A DNA stretch of 64,000 nt. It comes from Bimuria novae-zelandiae CBS 107.79 (lineage: Eukaryota; Ascomycota; Dothideomycetes; Pleosporales; Didymosphaeriaceae). The notes beneath the pieces are model-generated. The model saw only the letters and a program-made list of their open reading frames with translations. It had not been told where the DNA came from and made no database searches. The translations under genes and the position numbers were made by a program. Location of the stretch: NCBI GenBank assembly GCA_010015655.1, contig ML976721.1:186001-250000 (forward strand), read 5' to 3'. Numbering within the stretch: the stretch's first letter is position 1; the number at the start of each line of letters is the position of its first letter. Below are positions 34,567 through 46,064 of the stretch, in pieces.

Positions 34567-34966
34567 TAGGTGTGCCGCCCACGCCTTCAACATCGGCCAC
34601 CTACAACCTCGGAGCGTCTTCGACACACCTTGTCTGTACACTCACCTCATTCTTTCGTCTGGTTCCAGCCCTAGAGATTCGCTGTGCAATGAATTAATCA
34701 TCACCGTGTGCGCATCCATCATTTCCCCACTTTTCTATTGCAGTGCCTCCGAAACTACTCTCTTTGGACTCTGAACATACCAATTTCAAGAGGTGCCTGC
34801 ACTCTATTCTAATCATCAGACAGCATGCGGTGACAATAGAAGCCCCCCGATTTGGCTTAATTCGTACGCTTGGCTTGCTCTATCAGCTCCCAGCCTCGTG
34901 CAAGAAGCAACCCCAACCATCATATCTTCACTTGCAACCGTTCTTCAAATTTACATTTGCTTCGAA

Positions 34967-35956
34967 ATGGCATCCAGCTATTGGGAATCAACCCAAAAGA
35001 AGTTTTGGACTTTTACAAAACCCCAACTGGCTCTCGAGCGCAGGAGATTGGAAGAAACGGAACGCAACTTGGTCACCATGTATCCGCTACCGGACAGACG
35101 TCATTTAAGCATTTATTTCTATCATCGTAAGTTGACAACTGCCTTATCTACCCAACAAAAGCATCGCTAATGCCCGGCCAGAGCTATCGAAGATGGCACG
35201 ACCGCTAGGTATACGGCAGCAGGCCTTAGCAACAGCCCAGGTCTACGTTCGGCGATTCTATGTCAAAGTAGAAATCCGCCGCACTAACCCAGCGCTGGTT
35301 CTGGCAACGGCTTTATATCTGGCGTGCAAGATGGAAGAGTGTCCGCAGCACATCAGGATGGTTCTAGCCGAGGCTCGACATTGCTGGGGTAGGTCATTCT
35401 AACCTCGTGAGCTTCCACATTAACTTGCCAAGTAGATACTTCCTTCAACGACATCTCGAAGATTGGAGAGTGCGAGTTCACCTTGATCTCGGAAATGAAC
35501 TCCCAGCTGATCATTCATCACCCGTACCGCAGCCTAACTGAACTACAGAGCCAGTTTCAGCTAACGCAGGAGGAAACATCGCTGGCCTGGTCCATCATTA
35601 ATGACCACTACTTAACAGACCTTCCGTTGCTTCATGCTCCACACGTAATTGCTATCACGGGAATGTTCCTTGCGGTTGTCCTCAAACCCACCCAAGGCGG
35701 TCTGCAGATACACGCTGCCGGCCTTGCCAGCGCACTGCAAGCACTAGGCAACGCACGAGGTGGAGCAGGACAAGGAACCCAAAACCGAGTGCAGAAGCTT
35801 GTCGACTGGCTGGCAGAAAGCACCGTGGATATCGAGGCCGTGGTGGAGTGCACGCAAGAGCTTATATCGCTCTACGAGATATGGGATTCCTACACAGAGA
35901 AGACATGCAAAGACCAAATTGCGAAATTCGTGAAGGCCAGAGGACTGGACAAGTGA
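34967..35956 (+). CDS. SSN8: Cyclin C, Mediator kinase-module subunit (SSN8/SRB11)
   Basis: Exons 34967-35126, 35182-35388, 35436-35956; 295 residues. Both introns have CTAAT or TTAAC branch sites and correct phase. The protein starts [16 protein letters not shown], the typical SSN8 opening, and carries one N-terminal cyclin box (about 45-130: [36 protein letters not shown]) and a C-terminal cyclin fold ([40 protein letters not shown]). In the family it partners the CDK8/SSN3 kinase, which phosphorylates RNA polymerase II and transcription factors from the Mediator complex. An in-frame upstream ATG at 34793 exists, but the chosen start fits the family. The Fot1-type transposon ends 400 bases upstream, so its regulatory region is compressed. 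Confidence 0.92.
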
Positions 35957-38045
35957 GACTTTTGATGTCATCTCGAAGCCGGACGCCGATAAGGTTCGGA
36001 GGTTTCTGGGCAACCGGAAGGGGGCCGAAGTAAGACGATGACATGTGACGGGGCTGCGATTTCGGGGTCTGCTAAAATAGCAGACGAACGAGCACAATTG
36101 CGAGACAGAAGTCGGAAAGATGGGATCCCTTTCGAAACGAACGTCTACATCCGACCTGCCTTGCGGAATCGTAAAGACCACCTCGTCGAATTCCTAAAAG
36201 GGAACTACTGAATGTGACCTGGAGGCAAATGCTGAACAAGATCTTCGTGTATTCTTTGACGGCCCAGGATAGCGAGTTGACAGAGCTACGAATTCAAAGT
36301 TTGCCAACACGGGTCTGCGCGGCGATATTCAATTGGGACTCGAGAGGCGGTCTGTGTTTGAGGGTCGTCAACACTGGGTTTGACCATGCCACCGCTGTGC
36401 AGATTACTTTAGGTGCTGACCACCATCTCACGATTAAACGCGTCTGACCACCAGAGTGTCACCCAGGGCTCCCCAGGCTCGCTAACTCAACAAATTCGCC
36501 TATCTTTTTCACATTGATTGACGCTCCGTGCAGCATCAGCAGCTCAGGTTCCCCACAGCGGAGAGCGGCAGCAGTGCAAGATGGCTCCAAAGCGACAAGC
36601 GATGGCAAAGGTCAATGCGGCAGAGCTTGGCCTGTGGCAATGGTGTTTTCGAAAATGGGATGGACACTGTTGGGCACGAGCACGGAGGCTACGATCTGCT
36701 AAATATGGCGCAACAAGGACGCTTGTTTGATTGGCTCATTGCGAGTGTCCTGCATTTCTTTGTTGCCCCTCATGTGGGATGTTTCGGCATGTGTCGCACG
36801 AAAAGGGTCTTTGCTCGCCCATGGAAACGGAAGGCTGGAAGAACCAGCCAGCGTATCGCAGCGTCCAGGCGCTGGCTGCACCTATCGATCCTTGACTTCA
36901 CCCTGCCCCCGCGATAAACCCGCCGCTTCGTTGAGGCCGCAGCGCCTGCGTGACCTCATGGGCCAAACACGGGCGGCATTCCAGAACAGTCGGCTCCTTG
37001 CTGTAACGAGGAACGATGCGCAATTCGGCAGGGACAGCGACAACGGAACGCGGGCGAGAGCCAGCGAGGCACTGCTGCGCTACTGGTAGCGCTGGCGAGA
37101 TGCGAGTGCGCAGCCGACCGGAGTTTTGGCGACGGACTCGAGCCCTGTAGCAGCAGAGTGGACTCTGGTGAGCTGGCAGCATGCTCATGGAGCACTCTAC
37201 AGCGTCGGGAATTGTCGCGTGTACTGTAGGAGGGGAATGCGCTGTCTGGTGGGGTGCTCTGCGCGTGAGCCACTGGGCGTGCTCTGTAAGATGGCGGTCA
37301 GGGCGATCATGATGGTCACGATGCAGCCCACCAACTCTCACGCCTAGCAGTCGCTAACAACCTGCCTAGCTTTGCGGCATGCATGAAGTGTTTTGGCGGC
37401 ATCGCCCCCTTTGCAACATGAGGCTGGCAGGGGTTCGTCCGAGCCTCCGCCGTCGCTCGCGCTCGCAGCACTGACTGAGGACACCAGCGACTCTTTCTGA
37501 CTGTCGTCTGAAGCCCTGCCGCTGCGGGCCAGTCTTCCACATTATCGCATCCGCACTTGTGCGCTGATGAAAGCGCCGGCGGATGGCCAGCGCCCCTATG
37601 CAGGCAAGTCGCCCACGGACATCCTGACGGTATGCAACGCCCAGGGCAGCGTGAGGTCGAGGCGCAGGCCGCCTTCCCATGTCCAGCCTAGGGCGAGAAG
37701 TGGGTCGCTGAACTTGCCACCGCCCACCGGTCCAATTGCAGGCGTCTGCCGCCCATCCACAAAAGCACAGGAGCGACCTGCCGCTCCTGCCCTCTCCCTC
37801 GCCCTCCGCCTTTCAGCTCTCCATATCCAACGCTACGCTCTGCACACTGTGAACCTCCTCGCTCTATCCGCAACTAATTCTCGTGCGCTCGCATCGCTCT
37901 CGCAATCGCAAACCGCCCTCGCTGCTGTGGAGCCTCCGCTTACCGCTGCATCCGAATAGCCGACCGCCCCTTCTTTGTTTTGAGTGCTCCTCACCAACAA
38001 TCGGCTCCTCAACCCTCACGACGCACAACCTCCCTCATCGCAACA
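35957..38045. other. Long intergenic region between SSN8 and a small unknown gene
   Basis: Two kilobases with only anonymous short frames (for example 36214-36447 and 37567-37959), none with a recognisable motif. From about 37690 to 38040 the plus strand is C/T-rich with CTCGCTCT-type tracts, fitting promoter and leader of the next gene. No tRNA or repeat found. Confidence 0.45.
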
Positions 38046-38697
38046 ATGTTCACCGGCTACGGCGCACAACACCACCCTGCGCATCTTAATGCCCATAACA
38101 ATCATAACCACCATGGTGGCCGCTCGCGGCGGGCACCCCGGATCTCCGCGGCGCAGCACAACAAGCAGTTTCGCCAAGTACGGACCCCAAAAGAGTTCGT
38201 CGTAGAGCCTCCGACCCTTCTCGCCTTCCGCCGCGATTTCGAAGCCGCCCGGTCGTTCGACTTGGAGGACGACGAGCTCTTCTGCCCGTTCCATCTACTC
38301 ACCGAGGATGATGTAAGTGCCATGACACTTCCGGTCGGCGATGTTCGCCACCCGTCACCATCCGGCACAGGATGCGCTAACCCTCGGTCTACAGCTTCAG
38401 TCCATACACTCCTCTGGTTCCGATCGCTCATCTTTGTCGAGCGGTTCGCCCGACCAGTCGCCACTGCAGCACCAGCTTCAGCCGACTCCTTCTTTTGTCC
38501 TCTCTTCTGCGCCTAATCCTTACACCCCGGCTAGCTTTCAGTCGAGTAATGCTTCCCAAACGAAACTTCACCAGCCACTAGCTCAACGCACCCGTAATGC
38601 CATCCCCATCGTCGACCCATCCACGCGCGCTGTTGCTAGCCCACCACCATCTGTCTCTCCAAACCGACAGATGCAGCAGCAGTTCCGACGCTGGTAA
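38046..38697 (+). CDS. Conserved-looking small protein of unknown function
   Basis: Exons 38046-38312 and 38395-38697; 189 residues. The 82-base intron has GTAAGT, a GCGCTAACC branch and TACAG, and lies between EDD and LQS. I recognise no named domain. The N terminus is His/Asn-rich (HLNAHNNHNHHGG), then a basic stretch. The most conserved-looking core is about residues 40-90 (FRQVRTPKEFVVEPPTLLAFRRDFEAAR, acidic DLEDDELFCPFHLLTEDD). The rest is Ser/Gln/Pro-rich and ends RQMQQQFRRW. The composition suggests a mostly disordered regulatory protein; no function is claimed. Good splice sites, in-phase joining and the pyrimidine-rich upstream tract support a real gene. Confidence 0.7.
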
Positions 38698-40107
38698 TGG
38701 CCTGGCAGGCACGAGGCCAAGGGCGCTTTTCGGTTGGCATTGCGGCGTGCTTGTTGCTAAACTGGTGGCTTACCCGGCATGCTTGTTGTTCACCAAGCTT
38801 GCTGTTAGATCTAATTCTCTTCTCACGATATCCTCCGGAGGATCACCCGCCTATACTATCGGTTCTCCTTGTACAAATCTACGATATCTCCTTCGACATA
38901 TTGGGTATACCACTCGACACGGGCGACGGCGTTGCACTAGCGAAAAACATCATTTCCGATAGAGCGCTTCTGGCATTGTGTCTTCACGCGCTACGCATTC
39001 ACGGCGGACTGCAAACAAACGGTGTTTTGGTCGCATTTTCGGTTCCTCAAGACTTGCAAGAAAATCTTTGATTACAGATGTGGGTCTTCTGTAACGTTTG
39101 GCTCTCTAACTTTTTGTCACCCGGTCGCCTCATGCGCAATCACAAAGGGTAGCTTTCTTATGTGTGGGTTTGGAAACGTTGGGATACCATGTCATGGCGC
39201 GGTGAGAGCTGGGTGTTTCTGTAGCGGTGGTGCTTGGGGTCTGGTGCATATCTCCACATGTTTGCGGGTCTGTCTCTTGATACTGTACGGCTGGGATGAT
39301 TCACGTCAATCGCGTGTTGTGGCTTCGGTTTCGTTGTTTCTTTCACTATTTCACATTGTATAAGGAGTTGATGCACCCTCGGAGTCGAGCAGCGGGAGCG
39401 ATCTTTGAGTTTTCTTGGATGTCTTTTGCTTGCTGGCTTACAGGGTTTGCCCTTATACATTACACGCCCAATGCTTCTCATCGGGGCAGTGAGTTTTATC
39501 CAGGAATCGCAGCTTCTTCAATGTTCAAACTTCCATCATCTCTACTGCGATCTGTGTGCTCTGTGCTATTTGGCACCAATGCGCTGGCATGGGATTTGGC
39601 TTACGACGACAGCCCCGCCGCTCGTAACAGAGGCGCCAAGGGTGTTTCAGGCGGTTTCGCGGGGCTCACTGGGGAATGGGTGGCGCCATGGCGCTATGTT
39701 TGCAGTGTGCCAGGTTCTCACGCCCACGAAAAAGTCGCAGATAGCACACTATGTCCTCCAGAACTAACTAAAGTATGTTAAGTAGAACTAAGTAAAGTAC
39801 GTCAAGTCACCCCAGGCTAATCTGTGGCTTTTTCCAGGGCGTGAGAGCCAGCTCCAGATCTTGCCAGGCAAAATCAAAACGTCGAGGCGGGTGGTACCGA
39901 AGTGCCTTGTTTTCAAGCGTCCAGTGTGGTTTCTGGTGGGATTGCTCGCCCACGATATGTGCCGCCATGCGTGGGGGGATAGACGAATGGTATTCACGTG
40001 TCGACCGCCTCTTCCTCAATGTATTTGCATCGTAGAAACTTCCATTCGCGCTACATGAAGTCCCTTCCTCTCGGTGCCGCTTTGAAATGCCTGTCCATGC
40101 GTGGTTA
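38698..40107. other. Intergenic region left of the 40-43 kb transposon
   Basis: 1.4 kb including the 3' region of the preceding gene. Near 39764-39805 two similar AACTAA(G/A)TAAAGTA(C/T)GT(T/C)AAGT units lie in tandem. No gene recognised. Confidence 0.45.
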
Positions 40108-40158
40108 CCGTAGACTTTTGCAGATAATGGTTTCGCTAGGACGTGCACGCTAAACCAT
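40108..40158 (+). repeat. Left terminal inverted repeat, 51 bp
   Basis: Starts CCGTAGACTTTTGCAG directly after TA and ends GCTAAACCAT; identical to the reverse complement of the right end. Confidence 0.95.
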
Positions 40159-40302
40159 CTGAGGTATCGCTTTATCCCCACTTGCAACCTCCAACATCCT
40201 TAATTTATTGCTAGGGTCTATATCTCCACAACAACACTATATTATTTAGAACTTTTTTAATAATCTGTTTTGCAACGCTTAGTTCTCGTAGGCGCTTGAA
40301 TT

Positions 40303-42478
40303 TCATGAAAAACGAGCATGTGGTGGTGGTTTTGTAGGGCACTGCGCTTGGGGGCGGATGTCGCGCGATGTCTCTACACCCTCATCAATGCTGCCCTCAG
40401 CATCCTCATCAGGATCGATGTAGATTTCAATTGGAGGTGGTTTTTGAGGCTGTAATCTCTGCGGGGAAGGCGTCTGTATATCGTTTTCCTGGTGCTGAGG
40501 TTGAAGTTGACGCTGGGTGGCATATGTAGAGTCCTGGGAGGCCTGCGATGTAGAGCTCTCGTATAGGGCAACCGACGACTGCGAGTCAAATGATGATGTG
40601 AATACATTGCCCTTGGCTAGCTCACGTGCCTCCCAGTCATCTGGTGCAATCATCGTTGGTTTTGGTGGTTTGTTCGCTGAGATCTCTGCGAGAACCTGGC
40701 GTCGATTTACATCGTTGGATGCAGCCTCCTGAGCGTCATCGTCGAGCAATCTCTGTAGGCATTGCTCCTTAGTAAAAACGCTATACCCAGGCACCTTTCT
40801 GCTGCGGAGAATCTCCTTGAGTTGTTGTATACTCCATCCAACGTATGCCTGCCACTTACTAGTGGTGCTTTTAGCTTTAATAGGCGCCGCGGCGTATAGG
40901 TCCTCATGAACCCATTCATATGCCCCGTCAACGCGCGCGACCGTCGTGAGGTCAATTAATTCATTAAACTCAGTTTTAACATGTAAAATTAGGTCCTCCG
41001 CGTCCTCCTAGCCGTCCCATGTTACTTGCAAGCCTTGATTTAGCTTTACTAGGTGATCCTCGCTGCCGTTGGGGGCGATAGAGATGCCTGTTTGGATGAA
41101 CGATTTCCTGATGAGATCCTCAGGTATTTGCTTGAGCGCGCGCTCCGTAGCCTGAACAGTGATAAATCGTAGAGTTTTAGGAACAAGCTCTGCCAGATCT
41201 CGCCCACCTATCAGTCTCTCTGTTTCTTGTTTCATATAGCGTTTAAATGGCTTGTTAATATGCGTGTCGAGAGGTTGCAGTACTAAAGTGCATCCTCCTG
41301 GTATTATCGCCAGCGTAACCTGCAGCTTCTTAAGCGCATCACGCACCTCATCAGTAACGTAAAACCTAACAGAATCCATTACTAATAGTAATTCGAAGAT
41401 GCTGCGTTCAGTCATGTAGGTCTTAAGATGATCCTCTATCCAATTTATCATGAGATTAGCGTTGTTCCAGGCTTTGGCGTTGATGTAGACCTGCACATTG
41501 ATGCCTCGCCAGCTCTCTCGCTCATGTGTATGAATACGGCCGCCGGGTACCCCATGAAATATAACAATTACCTGTAGGGGTTGTCCGTCCGCTGAGACGA
41601 TTAGGACGACTGTTGCCTGCCGATTTTGCCACCCTGATCTCGTTATTTTGTATTGTACTGTTTTGGCGCCTTGGTGATGATATGTGTGGCCATCGGCATA
41701 CTCGTACGGCACTGGGGTCTCATCCAAATTCAGTATCGCCATGTAGGGAAATCGCGACAGCCCAGTATATAAACCATCCCGGATTAAATTATTCTGCCAT
41801 CTAATAAAGCGTACGAAACTTTCTGCCTTTAGCTTTAAGTCCTCAGGCAGCTGTTGCGCCTGTTTTGTTATTGCTCGCCATGTAATAAAGTAGCGCCGCC
41901 AAAATGCAATAAACCAGCCAACACTGTACCCGAACTGCATGCGTCAATATTGCTCCACAAAGGATAAAGTTACTTACCTGAGAACGTCGGGACTCATAGA
42001 TCAACCTGTAGAGCTCATCCGTCTGCCTTTTAAACCATACCATTGTTATGCGGCGTCCTTCTTGCCTAGCGATGCAGAAGCGTTGGTATAATGCAGCTTC
42101 TAGGACAGGCCAGCACTCACGCTTCGCAACCACATGCTTCCGGCTCCGTGCAGGTTGCTCATATATAATTTTATCACGCTGTAACCACCAGAGGGATAGG
42201 CAGGATTGATTATACTGCTTCCAATCGAACTTCCTCATGACTTCTTGGGCGGTAGGGGGGCGTATATCGCCATCCCACTGCAGGCCTGACCATACCCTAG
42301 CGATGCGGTCACCGTACGGATCCCACACCCAGTTCTCTTCATCCCGGATCCAATTAATAACCTCTGCCTTCTCTTCTCGGGTGTATAATCGACGAGAAAC
42401 ACCAGATCTGGCATCTTTAGCACCGTATATAGCGACGTCTTTACGTGGGCGACCGAGTTTCTTGCGTTCAGGGGGCAT
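40303..42478 (-). pseudogene. DDE_1 (pogo-like) transposase with AT-hook-like start and SAP-like tail; one nonsense codon
   Basis: Exons 42478-41978 and 41934-40303; the 43-base intron has GTAAGT and GCAG and keeps frame (SRRSQ to FGYSVGWF). The N terminus has GRPRKD, an AT-hook-like motif. A helix-turn-helix region of CENP-B/Tc5 type follows (about 100-165: WPVLEAALYQRFCIARQEGR, ITMVWFKRQTDELYRL). The catalytic domain has NLDETPVPYE, VMDSVRFY and IPGGCTLVLQPLDTHINKPFK, with 35 residues between the second and third Asp (DD35D). At 41008-41010 a TAG interrupts VTWDG*EDAEDLI, yet the same frame stays open for 234 more codons. That tail includes WSIQQLKEILRSRKVPGYSV and TKEQCLQRLLDDD, resembling a SAP DNA-binding motif. 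The stop could be a TGG or CAG changed by one transition. The truncated form would keep all three Asp. Confidence 0.85.
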
Positions 42479-42756
42479 GCTGGCGGTGATGAGGACGAGC
42501 AGTATAATAATGAGCGACTTTAACAGGTGGGTGGCAAATGTTACTACCCCGCGTATACTCCTGGAAATATTAAATTCTAGAAAAATCAGGTCGCCGAGAC
42601 GAGCAAATTGACGTACAAAACACCAAAAAATATTAAGATTTGACCAAGATGGTTCTGTCGTTACTTTTGTGAGAGAATAAGGTGTACGAACAACGGAGAT
42701 TCCATCCTGAGAATCTGATACTTGGCAATTACGTACACACGCCGATCATACTCCAT

Positions 42757-42807
42757 ATGGTTTAGCGTGCACGTCCTAGCGAAACCATTATCTGCAAAAG
42801 TCTACGG
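42757..42807 (-). repeat. Right terminal inverted repeat, 51 bp
   Basis: Exact reverse complement of the left repeat, followed by TA. Confidence 0.95.
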
Positions 42808-43126
42808 TATCGCTCTGCGCTTGTACGGAAGCGGCTGTGACGTAATGATCACCGAGAGCTCCATGATCAACCTTTGGGAGCACCTCGGCTCCCATTTCCC
42901 CTTCCACTGCCATTGTGCGCCCGTTACGACTCCATTCTCCAATTCTTCCACTCGACTAGCTCCAGCTCAAACACTGCAACGAGCATCTTACTCATCATTG
43001 TCCTTGGATCACTCGGAGATCAACGTAGCCAAAGCGAGCCTCTCTCGTCCCGCGAAATCCACCGACTGTCAGTCACCCTCGTACACCGAAAAAAGTCGAA
43101 CGATCCACAGAAAAGTGACTGTCGAA
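42808..43126. other. Short upstream region of the small mitochondrial-type gene
   Basis: About 320 bases between transposon end and start codon; C/T-rich (CTCCATTCTCCAATTCTTCC), probably leader and core promoter. Nothing else seen. Confidence 0.45.
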
Positions 43127-43686
43127 ATGTCCGCAATCCGAGGTCTAGCTGCGCGCCACACGCCGTTTGCCTTCTCCCAGCGTATGACCGCCTCCGCTGG
43201 CTTTCACAGGTCAGCGCTGCGTGCTGCGGGCAAGGAGTCGCATCTCCGTACGTCCGGTTTTTTATCCTTCTTCACTGTCCGCCAGGCCGGTCCTGAGCCT
43301 TCTCCTTCCATTTTCAACAATCAAGCAGGTGGAAGACATGGGGACCTTTCAACTGTTTTTCAATTGGGACGGTCTTGTTAACGTTTGTTTGCCAGATGAC
43401 GAAGGACGTGCAGATGAGGTCGGGAAGGCAAAGGATGAGCAGCTGAAGAAAGTTCAGGAGGGCAAGGGACACTGGGAGGAGGGTCTGGCGAGTGACAGCG
43501 AGAGCATTGTACGCCCACCATGAACCCGTCGCTTCAGCAACGAAGAGAGAAGATGTTCCAATACTACAGGCGCTAACCAGCGTCCAGGTCAAAGCGGATC
43601 GAGGCGAGGCAGAGGCGTCCGAGGAGACTATCAAGAAGCTGCAGGAGGAGACTGCAAAGCTTGGTGGGCAGAAGTCGCGCACTTGA
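43127..43686 (+). CDS. Small probable mitochondrial protein of unknown function
   Basis: Exons 43127-43247, 43396-43508, 43588-43686; 110 residues, junctions in phase (donors GTACGT and GTACGC, acceptors GCCAG and TCCAG, second branch GCTAACC). The first 40 residues are basic and lack acidic residues (MSAIRGLAARHTPFAFSQRM..FHRSALRAAGK), as in mitochondrial targeting signals. The rest is a hydrophilic helix-forming Lys/Glu-rich segment (ADEVGKAKDEQLKKVQEGKGHWEEGL, ADRGEAEASEETIKKL). Short fungal proteins of this design with the KGHW..LAS.SE pattern are common and uncharacterised, as far as I remember. It resembles ATPase-inhibitor-like proteins only in composition. Confidence 0.78.
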
Positions 43687-44376
43687 TTCAAACAAACTGC
43701 GAGCATCGATCATCGTCCCTACCATTAAGCTGTGTGGGCACCTCCGAGAATGATACATGAAGCCATCGTAAGGTGGAATTGGGGATGTACCAATTTGCAT
43801 TGTCAGCTAGAGGCATTGCGATCAGTATAATCATGTTCAATCTGAACCGTCAAATATTGTCCTTGCGCTTACACACGTGGTGGTCTTGACCATCAACAAA
43901 CAAACAGAACGTGGAAAACAATTATGGTTTGGTCTTGATATTTTTAGGACTTAGAATAATAGCTTACCGCGTGAGACTGAGTCGCCGCCCTTGTGCACCT
44001 GTGAGCCTGGAGAACCCTTGTTGACGTAATTTTCTATTTGGCTTGTGAGAGAGTGCGCACGGCGTTCGACAACAGGGTCATGCGCGCAATATTCGAACTT
44101 TCCCAACGCAATATACGGTTGAGCAGTTGCTTCCTCGGCGTGCTCGGAGACCTCGGCTGAAAGGGAGGCCATAGCTTTTAAAATGCAAGCTAGTGGCAGT
44201 CCCATCACATGCCTCTTTCTTACGTTCCCGGTGTCCGTCTTTGAGCGCAAACTGCACATAAACTTGCCAACATCTTGAAACACCGTTCTGCCAGCGTTGG
44301 TTCCGGATACGAAGAACGATCTGCCCGCGGAAAATTATCGCTTCATTAATTCACTCGAGTGAGCTTCAGGGTCAAG
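43687..44376. other. Intergenic before citrate synthase
   Basis: 690 bases. A minus-strand frame at 44283-43951 (110 residues, starting MFQDVGKFMCSLRS) has no recognisable motif and no visible splice partner, so I do not call it a gene. The last 80 bases are the citrate synthase leader. Confidence 0.4.
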
Positions 44377-46064
44377 ATGGCTGTCAAGAGCGGTCCGCGG
44401 CAGTCTTTAACAGTAATTGACAACCGCACTGGAAAATCATACGAGCTACCGATCAAAAACAACTCGGTCCTGGCCACTGATATCAAGAAGATCAAAGCTC
44501 AGTCGCCAGACGACATCCCCGAAGATGAGACCAGTCAAGGCCTGAGAGTCTTTGACCCGGGGTACATGAACACCGCCGTCGTCCAAAGCAAGATCACGTA
44601 CATCAACGGCCAAGACGGAATCCTACGGTACCGTGGCTACCCGATCGAGCAGCTGGTCCAAAAAAGCAACTTTCTGGAATCCGCGTTCCTCTTGATCTAT
44701 GGTGAGCTTCCCACAGAGATGCAGTACGCGAAATGGCAAGACGAAGTCAACAACCATACCTTCATCCATACGGACATGGAGGGTATGTTCAAGACGTTCC
44801 GCTATGATTCCCACCCGATGTCTATGCTGACCGCTGCGTTCGCCACGCTCGGCGCCTTCGCGCCGGAAGCCAACCCCTCGCTTCGCGGCCAGAAACTGTA
44901 CACCAACGCCGCGTCGGGGGACCTCGAGAGCCTGAAAGTCCTCGACAAGCAGATTCTGCGGATTCTGGGTAAGGCACCCACGCTGGCTGCAGCATCGTAT
45001 CGTATGCGCCAGGGGCGTCCTTTCAACCGACCTGCAAAGGGCCTCTCGTATACCGGAAACTTCTTGCAGCTGCTTGATAACCTGTCTGAGCGCGAGTATA
45101 CGCCGCATCCTGTGTTGGAGAAGGCGCTGGACACACTATTCATCATCCACGCGGATCACGAGGTCAATTGCTCCACTGCGACGGTGCTCCAGGTCGGCAG
45201 CTCACTTGTCGATCCGTACAGCGTGGTCGCAGCCGGATGCGCCGCTCTTTACGGGCCATCTCACGGTGGTGCGTCCGAGAGCGCTATCCGCATGTTGATG
45301 GAGATTGGGTCGCCCGAGAACGTGCCTGCGTTCATGGAGAAAGTCGAGAAGCGCGAGCGCGTCCTAGTCGGCTTCGGCCACCGCGTGTACAAAAACGTCG
45401 ATCCGCGGTCCACGGCCATCAGGGCTCTCGCTGAAGAGGTTTTCAAGGTTACCGGGAGGAACCAACTCCTCGATACGGCCTTGGTGCTCGCCAAGTATGC
45501 GCGGGAAAGCGAGTTTATGAGGAGCAGGAATTTGTACCCGAATGTCGACTTTTACTCCGGATTAATTTACCAAGCAATGGGGTTCCCGCTAGAGTAAGTT
45601 ATACACAGCTACGAGGGTGTAGCTGCCCAGTTGAGTAGGTACAAGGTCGGGTAAGACGGTTCTATTTGGCATTGTCTTAGTCCTGTGTATTACCCCAGGA
45701 CAAGCAATACAGTGTCTGACATCTACCTTGTACCTGGCCGTCTGGTGTTTTACATTTCGAGCTCCGAATGTTATGATGCTAACGTGTGCATAGCTTCTAT
45801 CCCGTCCTCTTCGCCGTGCCTCGCTGCGTGGGCTGGTTAGCCCACTGGCGACAACAGATGCTGACCCCGTCTGGAGTCAAGATCTGGCGTCCGAGACAAC
45901 TGTACATGGGGTCCGGGGAGCGAGACTACATCGAAGCCAAGGATCGGCAGGTCAAGAAAGACAGCACTATCTTCGACGCTCCGGTTGCCGTCAGCCACGG
46001 CGGAGACAGCAAGAGGAGCCAGCTTGCGATACTTAAGGAAGAGAAGGTGAGGGCGAAGTTATAA
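44377..46064 (+). CDS. Peroxisomal-type citrate synthase
   Basis: Exons 44377-45593 and 45794-46064; 495 residues. It condenses acetyl-CoA and oxaloacetate to citrate. The protein starts MAVKSGPRQSLTVIDNRTGK without a mitochondrial presequence, has the DPGYMNTAVVQSKITYI and LRYRGYPIEQL segments of the bacterial-like (type II) branch, and ends in RAKL; the terminal AKL is a peroxisomal PTS1 signal. Catalytic residues: His in HADHEVNCST, His in VGFGHRVYK, and Asp in GFPLDFYPVLF. The codon of that Asp is split by a 200-base intron (GTAAGT, branch GCTAAC), so an unspliced reading ends wrongly at GFPLE. Location fits a glyoxylate-cycle role. The frame extends 18 bases upstream only to a GTG; the first ATG is used. 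2-Methylcitrate synthase is less likely but not excluded. Confidence 0.92.

Larger units (their letters stand above)
40108..42807 (-). mobile_element. TA-flanked pogo-like DNA transposon, little mutated
   Basis: 2700 bases between perfect 51-bp inverted repeats, flanked on both sides by TA (40106-40107, 42808-42809). It carries one minus-strand transposase gene of DDE_1 type, interrupted by a single in-frame stop. Base composition and open frames are normal, in contrast to the two RIP-mutated elements, so insertion is recent or RIP no longer acts. The element lies about 320 bases before the start of the next gene. Confidence 0.92.

Noticed and set aside
43951..44283. 110-residue minus-strand frame upstream of citrate synthase
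   Set aside because: No recognisable motif, no leader and no splice partner; length is within chance for this base composition.
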